Part shown: positions 43,788 to 52,478 of the stretch, piece after piece
Numbering within the stretch: the first letter of the stretch is position 1
Layout of the letters: each line of letters starts with the position of its first letter
Assembly (NCBI RefSeq): GCF_947497005.1
Contig: NZ_CANMFF010000003.1
Coordinates: forward strand, 124,001 to 188,000
Reading direction: 5' to 3'
DNA: 64,000 bases
DNA from: an uncultured Ruegeria sp.
Lineage (GTDB): Bacteria > Pseudomonadota > Alphaproteobacteria > Rhodobacterales > Rhodobacteraceae
Notes under the pieces: generated by a model
The model's input: only the letters and a program-made list of their open reading frames with translations
Database searches by the model: none
What the model was told of the DNA's origin: nothing
Made by a program: the position numbers and the translations under genes

Positions 43788-44641
43788 TACTCTACCTCAC
43801 CTTCAACCAGTTTCGCCTGCGACAACAGAGGTTCCAATCGCGCCAGAACCGCCTGCGCCTCGGCCGCGTCCGAAGACTGAGCCGCGCGTGTTGCTTCCAG
43901 CTCGGCGACGGTGGCGCGGTTCAGAAGCTCGGCGTCCGTCAAACCTTCTGAGGCAGCAGAGCGCAGCTCTTCAATCGAGTCCCTCAATTGTTCGTTAGCC
44001 TTGCGCATACGTTGCAGGTCGTCATCAAGCCGCGACATCGCAGCCCCATGGCTGGCACGTTCGGCCCGTAGCATCTCAAGCTCGGCACTCAGATCAGTGA
44101 CCCGTTCTGTATCTTCCAACTCGGCTTTCAGCCGGCTGTTTTCCGCCTCAACATCTTTGGCCTGATCAAGCAGCACGCGAAGCTGCTCAAGCTCAGCTTT
44201 CAGCGGCTCGGGATCTTCACGGTCTTCAAGATCAGTGCGCATCTTGTCGTTTTCGGCTTTCAACGCTTCCAACTCGGTGCTGTTGTCTAATGCCGCTTTG
44301 GCTTCGGCCAGTTCGGCACGGGCAGCTTCAACAGTCGCGATCCTAGCCTTGGCTTCCTCCAGCTCTGCCCGCAATGAATCCGTCTCGGCAGAGTCGGTTG
44401 GGGCGGCCCGCAGCTGCTCTAGATCTGCCCGAACCCCATCCATTTGCCTTTCGTGCTGCTCCTTCAGGGATAAAAGCCTTTCCTGAAGCTGCGCATTGGC
44501 AACTCTTTCGTCTTCAAGTTCGGCCCGAAGCCCTTCGTCCTTCCCGGTATCCCGGGGCGCACTGCCGATTGCCTCGACGCCCGCTCCGATACGGTCCATC
44601 GCGGCAATAATGCGGTGCTGCAGTTCCTCTATGTGGCTCAT
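43787..44641 (-). CDS. Coiled-coil protein, possible division partner of ZapA
   Basis: A 284-residue protein that is almost entirely heptad-repeat coiled coil: repeated ELEA/LRAEL, Glu/Ala-rich stretches, no membrane span or enzyme motif. The N-terminal segment MSHIEELQHRIIAAMDRIGAG is the only part that looks structured otherwise. It overlaps zapA by one base. The pairing with ZapA hints at a cell-division role like that of ZapB or FtsZ-binding coiled coils, but this is inference from position. Confidence 0.75.
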   Translation of the reverse strand: MSHIEELQHRIIAAMDRIGAGVEAIGSAPRDTGKDEGLRAELEDERVANAQLQERLLSLKEQHERQMDGVRADLEQLRAAPTDSAETDSLRAELEEAKARIATVEAARAELAEAKAALDNSTELEALKAENDKMRTDLEDREDPEPLKAELEQLRVLLDQAKDVEAENSRLKAELEDTERVTDLSAELEMLRAERASHGAAMSRLDDDLQRMRKANEQLRDSIEELRSAASEGLTDAELLNRATVAELEATRAAQSSDAAEAQAVLARLEPLLSQAKLVEGEVE

Positions 44642-44877
44642 GCCCCTGTCACCTCTTTATCAAGGTTCATTCTGTTGCGAAGTGATCCGAATCAAAATCG
44701 AATCCCGCCTACTGACAGTCTAACGGAATGCGACAGAAAATACCCACTGTTTGGTTTCAACTACTTGGGCCGCGCTCTTCACCCATCCGCAACGGTCAAA
44801 GCCCGGTTCCGCTTGCACTTTGGGTGCTGAATGGTATTGAGCCCGCATTCTGCTTTTTATCCAAAGGAACAACGCCC

Positions 44878-46902
44878 GTGGACCTGACTGCGCTGCGCAA
44901 TGCCAACCCCGAACATTGGGACAAAGCTGCGGCCATCCGCACCCTGACCCTTGACGCCGTCGCCGCCGCAAACTCCGGCCATTCCGGCATGCCTATGGGC
45001 ATGGCCGATGTTGCGACCGTCCTGTTCGAAAAGCACCTGAAATTCGACGCCTCGGCCCCGAGCTGGCCTGATCGCGACAGGTTCATCCTGTCGGCAGGAC
45101 ACGGATCGATGCTGGTCTATTCGTTGCTCTATCTGACCGGCCATGCCGATGTAACGCTGGATGAGATCAAGAACTTCCGCCAGTTGGGCGCCAAGACTGC
45201 AGGCCACCCCGAGAACTTCCTGGTCGACGGCGTGGAAACCACTACCGGACCGCTGGGACAGGGTATCTCGAACGCTGTGGGCTTTGCCATGGCCGAGGAA
45301 GTCCAGCGCGCTCATTACGGCAAAAAAGTCGTGGATCACTACACCTACGTAATCGCAGGCGACGGCTGCCTGATGGAAGGCGTTAGCCAAGAAGCAATCA
45401 CTTTGGCCGGGCGTCATGAGCTCAGCAAACTGATCGTCTTCTGGGACAACAACAACATCACCATCGACGGCACCGTCGATATTGCTGATCGCACCGATCA
45501 AGTCCGCCGATTTGCTGCCTCGGGTTGGCACGTGATCGAAATCGACGGCCACGACCCCAAAGCCATTGATGCGGCGATTGTTCAGGCGAAAAAGTCAAAC
45601 AAACCGACCATGATCGCCTGCGAAAGCCACATCGCTTTGGGCCACGCGGCGCAAGACACGTCGAAAGGTCACGGTGCCCTGACAGATCAGGATCAGCTGA
45701 AAGCCGCGAAAGCGGCCTACGACTGGCCACATGACGCGTTCGACGTGCCTGCCAACGTCAAATCCGCATGGGAAGCCATTGGCGCACGTGGCGCAGCCGA
45801 ACGCGCCGCTTGGGAAGAGCGTTTTGCGCAACTGTCCGAGCGCAAGCAGGCCGAGTTCAACCGCGCCTATGCGTTTGAGGCCCCCAAGCGTCTGGCCAGT
45901 GCGATCCGCGCTTTCAAGAAACAGATGTCCGAAGACCAACCGAAACTGGCCACCCGCGCCTCATCTGAAAAAGTTCTGAACGTTGTGAACCCGATCATGA
46001 CCGAGACGGTTGGCGGCTCGGCTGACCTGACCGGATCAAACAACACAAAATCGGCCGATATGGGCGTGTTCCTGCCGGAGAACCGCAAAGGTCGTTACAT
46101 CCATTACGGCATCCGTGAACATGGTATGGCTGCTGCAATGAACGGTATGGCGCTGCACGGCGGTATCCGTCCCTATGGCGGCACTTTCATGGCATTCACC
46201 GACTATGCCCGCCCTTCCATGCGTCTGGCGGCTCTGATGAAGATCCCGACGGTCTTCGTGATGACCCATGACTCGATCGGTCTGGGCGAAGATGGCCCGA
46301 CCCACCAACCGGTCGAACATCTGGCGATCTCGCGCGCGACGCCCAACACCTTCGTGTTCCGCCCCGCCGACACCGTAGAAACAGCAGAAGCGTGGGAACT
46401 GGCACTGACTTTCAAAGATAGCCCTTCAGTTCTGTCGCTGACACGTCAGGGCGTTCCAACCGTGCGCAAGGATCACAAGACCAAGAACCTGACAGCTCAG
46501 GGCGCTTATGTTCTGGCCGAATCTGAAGGCAAACGTCAGGCTATCCTGATTGCCACCGGTTCAGAGGTTTCGCTGGCGATGGAAGCCAAGGCGATGCTTG
46601 AGGCCGACGGTATCGGCACCCGGGTCGTTTCAATGCCCTGCATGGAACTGTTCGGACAGCAAGACGAAGCCTATCGCAAGCGCGTCCTGCCCGCAGGTCC
46701 CGTTCGTGTGGGGATCGAAGCAGCTGTCCGGGGCGGAGGCTGGGATCGCTGGCTTCTGGGTGAGCGTGGTCGTGAGGCCAAGGCTGACTTCATCGGCATG
46801 TCCAGTTTCGGCGCTTCGGCACCTGCGGGCGAGCTGTACCAGCATTTTGGCATCACCGCCGAGGCGACCGTGGCCAAGGTCAAGGAACTGCTGGGCCAGT
46901 AA
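44878..46902 (+). CDS. tkt: Transketolase
   Basis: Transketolase moves two-carbon units in the pentose phosphate (and Calvin) pathways with thiamine diphosphate. The 674-residue protein has [18 protein letters not shown], the TPP motif [26 protein letters not shown], and the C-terminal pyrimidine domain with [19 protein letters not shown] chose the GTG at 44878, preceded by AAAGGAAC, because upstream residues (from 44728) do not match the family. A terminator follows at 46924-46948. Confidence 0.95.
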   Translation: MDLTALRNANPEHWDKAAAIRTLTLDAVAAANSGHSGMPMGMADVATVLFEKHLKFDASAPSWPDRDRFILSAGHGSMLVYSLLYLTGHADVTLDEIKNFRQLGAKTAGHPENFLVDGVETTTGPLGQGISNAVGFAMAEEVQRAHYGKKVVDHYTYVIAGDGCLMEGVSQEAITLAGRHELSKLIVFWDNNNITIDGTVDIADRTDQVRRFAASGWHVIEIDGHDPKAIDAAIVQAKKSNKPTMIACESHIALGHAAQDTSKGHGALTDQDQLKAAKAAYDWPHDAFDVPANVKSAWEAIGARGAAERAAWEERFAQLSERKQAEFNRAYAFEAPKRLASAIRAFKKQMSEDQPKLATRASSEKVLNVVNPIMTETVGGSADLTGSNNTKSADMGVFLPENRKGRYIHYGIREHGMAAAMNGMALHGGIRPYGGTFMAFTDYARPSMRLAALMKIPTVFVMTHDSIGLGEDGPTHQPVEHLAISRATPNTFVFRPADTVETAEAWELALTFKDSPSVLSLTRQGVPTVRKDHKTKNLTAQGAYVLAESEGKRQAILIATGSEVSLAMEAKAMLEADGIGTRVVSMPCMELFGQQDEAYRKRVLPAGPVRVGIEAAVRGGGWDRWLLGERGREAKADFIGMSSFGASAPAGELYQHFGITAEATVAKVKELLGQ

Positions 46903-46923
46903 GTCAGGCACCAGTGATCAAGC

Positions 46924-46948
46924 AAAGGGCGGCCATTGCCGCCCTTTT
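46924..46948 (+). terminator. Terminator of transketolase
   Basis: GGGCGGC (46927-46933) and GCCGCCC (46938-46944) with loop CATT, A-run before and T-run after. It also ends the convergent DUF808 gene that stops at 46959. Confidence 0.9.
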
Positions 46949-46958
46949 CCTTTTCGTA

Positions 46959-47918
46959 TCAGTGCGCTTTGGACTTACTGAACAAAGGTGTAATCACCTT
47001 GGTGGCCAGCGGGATCAAAACCAGCCCCCAGACCAGACCAAGAACACCATCCATCGTCGCCTTAGCCATCCACTTCACCGCAGCGGCCCAGTCTTCGGGC
47101 GCCGAATATGCAATCGCCTTGGCCCAATCGTAGATCTGATGCTGCAACCAGCCGAAGCCAAGCACTTCCAGCCCGTGGATAACAATCGAGCCACCGACCC
47201 ATAGCATCGCAGCAGTTCCGACGATCGACAGGGTTTTCATTACGGCTGGCATTGCCTTGACCAATCCACGACCCAGGCCGCGACCAACGGGCGTTGGTGC
47301 GTTATTCGCCAGAAACAGCCCCACATCATCCATCTTCACGATCAGAGCCACAGAACCGTAGACGGCCACCGTCACGCCAATCCCCACCACGGCCAAAGTT
47401 GCGGCTTGCATCCAAAGGTTCGGAGCCTCAATCGCCGCGAGTGCAATGGTCATTATCTCGGCAGAAAGAATGAAATCCGTCTTGATGGCGCCTTTGACCT
47501 TTTGCTCTTCCAGATGGCCTGGATCTCGGTTTTTCATGTCTTCGTCGATGACATGGCTTCCATGAGGAAACAGAACGTGAAAGATTTTCTCGGCTCCTTC
47601 AAAACACAAATACGACCCACCCAGCATCAATAAGGGTGTGATCAGCCACGGGGCAAAATTGGCCAACAACAAAGCTACGGGCAACAAGAGTATGATCTTG
47701 TTGAAGATCGAACCACGCGCAATGCGCCAGATGATCGGCAATTCGCGCGCCGGGGCAAAGCCCTGCACGTATTTAGGCGTCACCGCTGCGTCATCGATAA
47801 TCACACCGGCGGTCTTGGCCCCTGCCTTGCCTGCCGCCGCAACCACATCATCCACTGATGCCGCCGCAACCTTGGCAATGCCTGCTACATCATCCAACAG
47901 GGCCAATAGACCACTCAT
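46959..47918 (-). CDS. DUF808-family inner membrane protein
   Basis: A 319-residue protein of the DUF808 (YedI-like) family: the opening MSGLLALLDDVAGIAKVAAASVDDVVAAAGKAG and DDAAVTPKYVQGFAPARELPIIWRIARGS are characteristic, followed by six or so membrane spans. The function is unknown. Start ATG 47918 follows AAAGGAAG. It is divergent from gap1; the operator-like repeats at 47973-48013 lie between them. Confidence 0.88.
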   Translation of the reverse strand: MSGLLALLDDVAGIAKVAAASVDDVVAAAGKAGAKTAGVIIDDAAVTPKYVQGFAPARELPIIWRIARGSIFNKIILLLPVALLLANFAPWLITPLLMLGGSYLCFEGAEKIFHVLFPHGSHVIDEDMKNRDPGHLEEQKVKGAIKTDFILSAEIMTIALAAIEAPNLWMQAATLAVVGIGVTVAVYGSVALIVKMDDVGLFLANNAPTPVGRGLGRGLVKAMPAVMKTLSIVGTAAMLWVGGSIVIHGLEVLGFGWLQHQIYDWAKAIAYSAPEDWAAAVKWMAKATMDGVLGLVWGLVLIPLATKVITPLFSKSKAH

Positions 47919-47972
47919 TGCGCTTCCTTTCACTTGATCTGCCGCAACCCGGACCCTACCTGATCCAACGGC

Positions 47973-48013
47973 TAGCGCAAGCGTTAGCGCAACCGGCGCA
48001 GGTTTGCGCTAAC
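47973..48013. promoter_or_regulatory. LacI-type operator repeats upstream of gap1
   Basis: TAGCGCAA (47973-47980), TTAGCGCAA (47984-47992) and TTTGCGCTAA (48003-48012) lie in this stretch. GTTAGCGC (47983-47990) and GCGCTAAC (48006-48013) are inverted halves. The same core (GTTAGCGCTAAC) overlaps the gap2 promoter. The repeats lie upstream of the probable gap1 promoter (TTGAGA 48042-48047, TATATG 48063-48068, an unusually short 15-base spacer). The core resembles the CceR site known for carbon metabolism in Rhodobacter; the regulator here is inferred. Confidence 0.6.
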
Positions 48014-48100
48014 ACCTTAAAAATATGCCGTTTTTGCCCTTTTGAGATTCCCTTTTCGCCGCTATATGGCCCTCAACGCAAGCGCATCTGGAGACGTCAT

Positions 48101-49102
48101 ATGACCATCAAGGTCGGTATCAATGGTTTTGGCCGCATTGGCCGCTGCACCCTGTCGCACATCGCCGCCTCGGGGCGCAACGACATCGAAGTGATCAAAG
48201 TCAACGCCACTGGCCCTTTGGAAACTTCGGCGCATCTGTTGAAATATGATAGCATCCACGGTCGGTTCCCACGCGAAGTTTCCATTGACGGCAACACCAT
48301 GGATCTGGGCCGCGGTCCGATGCAGATGTTTTCAACCTACGACATGAACGATCTGGACTGGGAAGGCTGCGACGTCGTTCTGGAATGCACCGGTAAATTT
48401 AATGACGGCATCAAGGCGAAGACTCACCTTGAGCGTGGTGCTGGCAAGGTTCTGCTGTCTGCCCCCGGCAAAAATGTGGACAAGACCATCGTCTTCGGCG
48501 TGAACCACAACACGCTGACAGCAAATGACAACATGGTTTCCAACGGCTCTTGCACGACCAACTGCCTGGCACCGCTGGCGAAAGTTCTCGACGAAGGTGT
48601 CGGCATCGAACATGGCATCATGACCACCATCCACGCCTATACTGGCGACCAGCCAACTCTGGACCGTCGTCACAGCGATCTGTACCGTGCCCGCGCGGCC
48701 GCCATGTCCATGATCCCGACCTCGACAGGCGCCGCCAAGGCTTTGGGTGAAGTTCTGCCCAACCTGAAAGGCCGGTTGGACGGTTCCGCCATCCGCGTCC
48801 CGACCCCGAATGTCTCGGCGATTGACCTGACCTTCCGCGCCTCGCGTGACACCTCCACGGCCGAAATCAACGCCATCGTTGAAGAAGCGGCCAAAGGCCC
48901 GATGCAGCGCGTTTTGGGTTATGAACCTGCGCCGCTGGTCTCGACCGATTTCAACCATACCGAAGAAAGCTCGATCTTCGCTCCGGATCAGACCCGCGTT
49001 GTCGACAACCGCATGGTCCGCGTTCTGGCATGGTATGACAATGAATGGGGTTTCTCAGTCCGTATGGCCGACGTAGCCGTTGCGATGGGCCGTCTTAACT
49101 GA
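48101..49102 (+). CDS. gap: Glyceraldehyde-3-phosphate dehydrogenase (probable NADP type)
   Basis: A 333-residue GAPDH: Rossmann motif INGFGRIGR, catalytic Cys151 in SCTTNCLAP and the C-terminal WYDNEWGFS. The residue that selects NAD is Asp in classic enzymes; here it is Ala36 (VNATGPLE), and the loop that normally reads Leu-Pro is Arg189-Arg190 (LDRRHSDL). In Bacillus GapB the same position carries Ala and the enzyme prefers NADP. So I infer an NADP-linked, anabolic enzyme. GGAG precedes ATG 48101. A hairpin terminator at 49129-49160 ends it. Confidence 0.93.
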   Translation: MTIKVGINGFGRIGRCTLSHIAASGRNDIEVIKVNATGPLETSAHLLKYDSIHGRFPREVSIDGNTMDLGRGPMQMFSTYDMNDLDWEGCDVVLECTGKFNDGIKAKTHLERGAGKVLLSAPGKNVDKTIVFGVNHNTLTANDNMVSNGSCTTNCLAPLAKVLDEGVGIEHGIMTTIHAYTGDQPTLDRRHSDLYRARAAAMSMIPTSTGAAKALGEVLPNLKGRLDGSAIRVPTPNVSAIDLTFRASRDTSTAEINAIVEEAAKGPMQRVLGYEPAPLVSTDFNHTEESSIFAPDQTRVVDNRMVRVLAWYDNEWGFSVRMADVAVAMGRLN

Positions 49103-49128
49103 CCCTTCGGACTTCGCTTGTACCTTGA

Positions 49129-49160
49129 TGCCCGCTCAGGTTATCTGGGCGGGCATTTTT
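49129..49160 (+). terminator. Terminator of the first gap gene
   Basis: GCCCGC (49130-49135) pairs with GCGGGC (49149-49154) and CAG with CTG inside, flanking a small loop, followed by ATTTTT. A small gene begins 15 bases later. Confidence 0.85.
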
Positions 49161-49174
49161 CGTTCGGAACAGCC

Positions 49175-49318
49175 ATGACCAATCAAATCGCTATCTGGCT
49201 CGGCATTCTTCTGCTCGGCGGCGTGATGCTGGACGTAGCGATGAACGGCACCGAACACCTGCTCTTCCTCGGAAAAAAGCTTTACGACTTTCTGGACTGG
49301 CTCGCATTCTGGCGATGA
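49175..49318 (+). CDS. 47-residue membrane microprotein
   Basis: A tiny protein with one hydrophobic span (about residues 4-21, IAIWLGILLLGGVMLDVAM) and an amphipathic tail GTEHLLFLGKKLYDFLDWLAFW. It has no recognised family. The longer reading frame from 49118 runs through the gap1 terminator, so I use ATG 49175; no clear ribosome site was found. It sits between two GAPDH genes on the same strand. The non-random membrane pattern supports coding; expression is unproven. Confidence 0.5.
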   Translation: MTNQIAIWLGILLLGGVMLDVAMNGTEHLLFLGKKLYDFLDWLAFWR

Positions 49319-49355
49319 CTGAGGTTTTTCTTGACTTTTTTGTTGATCTGGCTTT

Positions 49356-49367
49356 GTTAGCGCTAAC
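49356..49367. promoter_or_regulatory. LacI-type operator at the gap2 promoter
   Basis: GTTAGCGCTAAC is a perfect 12-base palindrome 33 bases before gap2. A TTGACT -35 box (49331-49336) is 17 bases before TTGTTA (49354-49359), so the palindrome overlaps the -10/start region, where a bound protein would repress. Confidence 0.65.
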
Positions 49368-49400
49368 TTATCTAACAGAGACATTTGGACGGAGCGGACC

Positions 49401-50405
49401 ATGACCCTGAAACTAGCGATCAACGGATTTGGACGGATCGGGCGCGGGGTTCTGCGCGCGGTGATGGAAAGTGGGCGCACGGATGTCGAGATCGTCGCGA
49501 TCAACGATTTGGGCAAACCGGACATGAACGCTCATCTTTTCGAATTTGACAGTGTTCACGGTCGGTATCCGAACGCCGTTACACTCAGCGATGCAGGTTT
49601 GGACGTGGGCCGTGGTCCAATTCGGCTGAGCAGCGAACGCAACCCCGAAGACCTGCCGTGGTCGGATATCGACGTGGTTTTGGAATGCACAGGCGTGTTC
49701 CGGACCCGTGACGCGGCCGAGCGTCACTTCAAAAACGGATCACGGAAAGTCCTGATCTCTGCCCCTGCCAGAGGGGATGGCGGCGTGAAGACCATTGTCT
49801 TTGGTGTCAACGATGACGAACTGACCGCCGATGACCTAGTCGTTTCGAATGCGTCCTGCACCACGAACTGCCTGTCACCGGTTGCCGCCGCTCTGGATGC
49901 CGGTATTGGCATCAAGCATGGCAACATGACCACCGTTCACGCTTATACAGCCAGCCAGCCGGTGCACGATACGGTCGGCAAAGACCCCTATCTGTCGCGC
50001 GCGGCAGCACTGTCAATGATACCGACCACAACCGGTGCTGCCGCTGCCGTTGGGCTCGTGCTGCCACAGTTGAAAGGGAAACTGACCGGTCAGGCGATCC
50101 GTGTTCCCACGCCGAACGTTTCAGTTGTTGATCTTGTCGCCGAAGTTTCGCGCCCGACGACAGAAGAAGAGGTCAACCAGCTGTTCGTCGACGCCGCGGC
50201 CAAGATCCCCGGTGTTCTGGCCGCGGAAAGCCGCCCGCTGGTTTCCGTCGATTTCAATCACGATCCACATAGCTCGACCGTGTCACTGGCCGAAACCAAA
50301 GTCACCGACGGCACGCTGGTCCGCGTGCTGGCCTGGTATGACAACGAATGGGGTTTTTCGAACCGGATGTTGGACACAGCCGCCGCAATGGGGGCTTTAG
50401 CTTAA
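49401..50405 (+). CDS. gap2: Glyceraldehyde-3-phosphate dehydrogenase (probable NAD type)
   Basis: A 334-residue second GAPDH. It keeps Asp36 (INDLGKPD) as in NAD enzymes, the catalytic Cys153 (SCTTNCLSP), and Thr191-Val192 where the first copy has two Arg. I infer a catabolic, NAD-using enzyme. The sequence is clearly diverged from the first gap, so this is not a recent tandem copy. A GTTAGCGCTAAC palindrome overlaps the promoter. The stop overlaps the end of the convergent coaD by nine bases. Confidence 0.93.
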   Translation: MTLKLAINGFGRIGRGVLRAVMESGRTDVEIVAINDLGKPDMNAHLFEFDSVHGRYPNAVTLSDAGLDVGRGPIRLSSERNPEDLPWSDIDVVLECTGVFRTRDAAERHFKNGSRKVLISAPARGDGGVKTIVFGVNDDELTADDLVVSNASCTTNCLSPVAAALDAGIGIKHGNMTTVHAYTASQPVHDTVGKDPYLSRAAALSMIPTTTGAAAAVGLVLPQLKGKLTGQAIRVPTPNVSVVDLVAEVSRPTTEEEVNQLFVDAAAKIPGVLAAESRPLVSVDFNHDPHSSTVSLAETKVTDGTLVRVLAWYDNEWGFSNRMLDTAAAMGALA

Positions 50406-50888
50406 CCGCTCACGCAGCGCGGCGTTGACGCGGGGCGTGACGAATTTCGACACGTCCCCGTTCAATCGGGCGATTTCCTTCACCAGTTTCGAGGCAATCG
50501 CCTGATGCCGGGCTTCGGCCATAAGAAAGACCGTTTCAATCGAATCGTCCAGAACGCGGTTCATACCGACCATCTGGAACTCGTATTCAAAATCGGCAAC
50601 CGCGCGCAAACCCCGCACAATGATCTGCGCGCCGACATCGCGTGCGCAATCGATGAGCAGGTTTTCAAAGGGATGCGCAACAATTTCTGTTCCAGTCTGT
50701 TCAGAGAGTTGAGAGCATTCGGCTTCGATCATAGCCACACGCTCTTCCAATGAGAACAAAGGGCCCTTGTCCCGGTTAATGGCAACGCCGATGACCAGCT
50801 TGTCGACCAAGGCCGCCGCCCGACGGATAATATCGATGTGCCCCATGGTGATGGGATCGAAGGTTCCAGGATATAATCCAACCCGCAT
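50397..50888 (-). CDS. coaD: Phosphopantetheine adenylyltransferase
   Basis: CoaD makes dephospho-CoA from 4'-phosphopantetheine and ATP. The 163-residue protein starts MRVGLYPGTFDPITMGHIDII with the nucleotidyltransferase TxxH (T/H) motif and has VRGLRAVADFEYEFQM and a C-terminal VKEIARLNGDVSKFV. ATG 50888 follows GGAGGG. It converges with gap2 and their 3' ends overlap by nine bases. Confidence 0.96.
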   Translation of the reverse strand: MRVGLYPGTFDPITMGHIDIIRRAAALVDKLVIGVAINRDKGPLFSLEERVAMIEAECSQLSEQTGTEIVAHPFENLLIDCARDVGAQIIVRGLRAVADFEYEFQMVGMNRVLDDSIETVFLMAEARHQAIASKLVKEIARLNGDVSKFVTPRVNAALRERLS

Positions 50889-50973
50889 CGCGCCCTCCTG
50901 CGCAACAATATTTCTGCGCAAGCAAACATAACTTTGCTGCAGGTGCAAGTGGTCGCTGCGGCGATCCTTGCCG

Positions 50974-51411
50974 TTAATGCCCCATAATCATGCCTTCGAG
51001 GGCGTCTTTTTCCATCGCCAGCTCAGAAAGCTGGGCTTTCACCACATCGCCCAAAGTGACGATACCGACAAGTTTGCCGTCTTCGATCACCGGCATATGA
51101 CGAAAGCGCCCCTCGGTCATGCGCGACATGATGTCTTCAACAGTGGTCTGGCGGGTCGCCGTCACAAGATTCTGCGTCATGTAGGATTTTACCGGCTGGT
51201 CCAGGCAGCCGCTGCCGCTGGCCGCCAGTTCCCGGACGATGTCACGTTCCGACAGGATGCCAGCGGCGGTTTCGCCACCATCGTCGGATATCACGACCGT
51301 CCCGATACGTTTTTCCGCAAGAATCTTCGAGGCCTCTGAAACTGTCGCCGTTGACGCAACGGTCACGACACCGTCTGACGCTTTGGACTTCAGGATGGCC
51401 TGTACAAGCAT
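50974..51411 (-). CDS. CBS-domain pair protein
   Basis: A 145-residue protein made of two CBS domains: VVTVASTATVSEASKILAEKRIGTVVISDD (first) and NLVTATRQTTVEDIMSRMTEGRFRHMPVIEDGKLVGIVTLGDVV (second). Paired CBS modules bind adenosyl nucleotides and regulate a partner enzyme or channel; there is no catalytic domain. Start ATG 51411 follows GGAGG. The partner is unknown. Confidence 0.9.
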   Translation of the reverse strand: MLVQAILKSKASDGVVTVASTATVSEASKILAEKRIGTVVISDDGGETAAGILSERDIVRELAASGSGCLDQPVKSYMTQNLVTATRQTTVEDIMSRMTEGRFRHMPVIEDGKLVGIVTLGDVVKAQLSELAMEKDALEGMIMGH

Positions 51412-51471
51412 GAAGGATACCTCCGGAATAAAAACTCTTATTCCAAAGCGTTGCGCGATTGCTGCGACCTG

Positions 51472-52374
51472 TCAAGCGTCGGCACCTGCTTCCAAACGAA
51501 GCACTTCCTCGCGAATGCCGCGCGTCAGGGCGTCCGCAAAGCGGTTCAACCGCTCGTTGCGCTGGTCACCCTGATGTCGGACCAGATAGAAACTGCGGGT
51601 CAAACTCACTTGATCCGTCAGGATTTTCCGAAGCCCCGGGTGGAACGGCAACGTGAAATCATGGGCCACGCAAACACCTGTTCCAAGACAGACTTGCCGC
51701 AACTGAACCGACACCGAGTTCGATGCAAGAGCGACACGGTCAACGCCAATATCGTTCAGATAATCCAGTTCCCGGTCGAAAATCATATCGGGGATGTAAC
51801 CGATCAACCTGTGCCCTTCCAGGTCCTTAACCGAACGGATCGGGTCATGGCGTTGCAGATAATCTTCGGTCGCAACCATGTGCAGCTTGTAGTCACTGAT
51901 TTTCTTCACCAGCAATTGCCCTGCAGTCGGCGCGCTGACCGTCACAGCCATATCCGCTTCGCGTCGGGACAGGTTGATCACCCGCGGCAATGCCAGGATC
52001 TGAATATCCAGATCCGGGTTTGCATCACTGATTTTGGCACAAACCTGGGGCAGAAGGTAGTTGGCACTGCCATCCGGCGCACCGATTCGGATTTGCCCGC
52101 TGAGTGTTTTCGTCGGTCCGGTGACCGCCCCGGCGGCCGCGCGCATCGCCTCTTCCGCATGCAGCCCATGTTCCAACAGACGCTGTCCGGCCGGGGTCAA
52201 AACATAGCCTTGTTGCGACTTGGTGAACAAAGTCGAATCAAGCGTTGCTTCCAGCCGGGCAATACGCCGACCCACAGTGGCAGGATCGATTTTCAGAATC
52301 CGGCCCGCAGAAGACAGGCTTTCTTCCCGCGCAACAGCCAGAAAGATTCGCATATCGTCCCAATTCGGGGTCAT
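51472..52374 (-). CDS. LysR-family regulator of the mmsA region
   Basis: A 300-residue LysR regulator with helix-turn-helix WDDMRIFLAVAREESLSSAGRILKIDPATVGRRIARLE and the two effector lobes. It is divergent from mmsA, with a 104-base shared region containing the palindrome TTTTGCA..TGCAAAA (52384-52401), 10 bases before its own start. I infer autoregulation and control of mmsA. The helix-turn-helix has RRIARLE rather than the usual RQIRRLE, which is within normal variation. Confidence 0.9.
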   Translation of the reverse strand: MTPNWDDMRIFLAVAREESLSSAGRILKIDPATVGRRIARLEATLDSTLFTKSQQGYVLTPAGQRLLEHGLHAEEAMRAAAGAVTGPTKTLSGQIRIGAPDGSANYLLPQVCAKISDANPDLDIQILALPRVINLSRREADMAVTVSAPTAGQLLVKKISDYKLHMVATEDYLQRHDPIRSVKDLEGHRLIGYIPDMIFDRELDYLNDIGVDRVALASNSVSVQLRQVCLGTGVCVAHDFTLPFHPGLRKILTDQVSLTRSFYLVRHQGDQRNERLNRFADALTRGIREEVLRLEAGADA

Positions 52375-52383
52375 TTTCTTCCC

Positions 52384-52401
52384 TTTTGCATTTTTGCAAA
52401 A
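52384..52401. promoter_or_regulatory. LysR-type operator between lysR and mmsA
   Basis: TTTTGCA (52384-52390) and TGCAAAA (52395-52401) are an exact inverted repeat with a four-base spacer. It includes a T-N11-A LysR box (TTGCATTTTTGCAA, 52386-52399) next to the lysR start codon. Confidence 0.6.
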
Positions 52402-52478
52402 CTCTTTTGGGACATTGCCTCTGTTCGTTGGATTTCTGCAAGTCTATTCTGCGCGCAAATCTATCGGAGGAGCTATTG

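Noticed and set aside
44642..44877. 6S RNA next to zapA
   Set aside because: The region lacks a long hairpin with a central bubble; no support beyond the neighbourhood.
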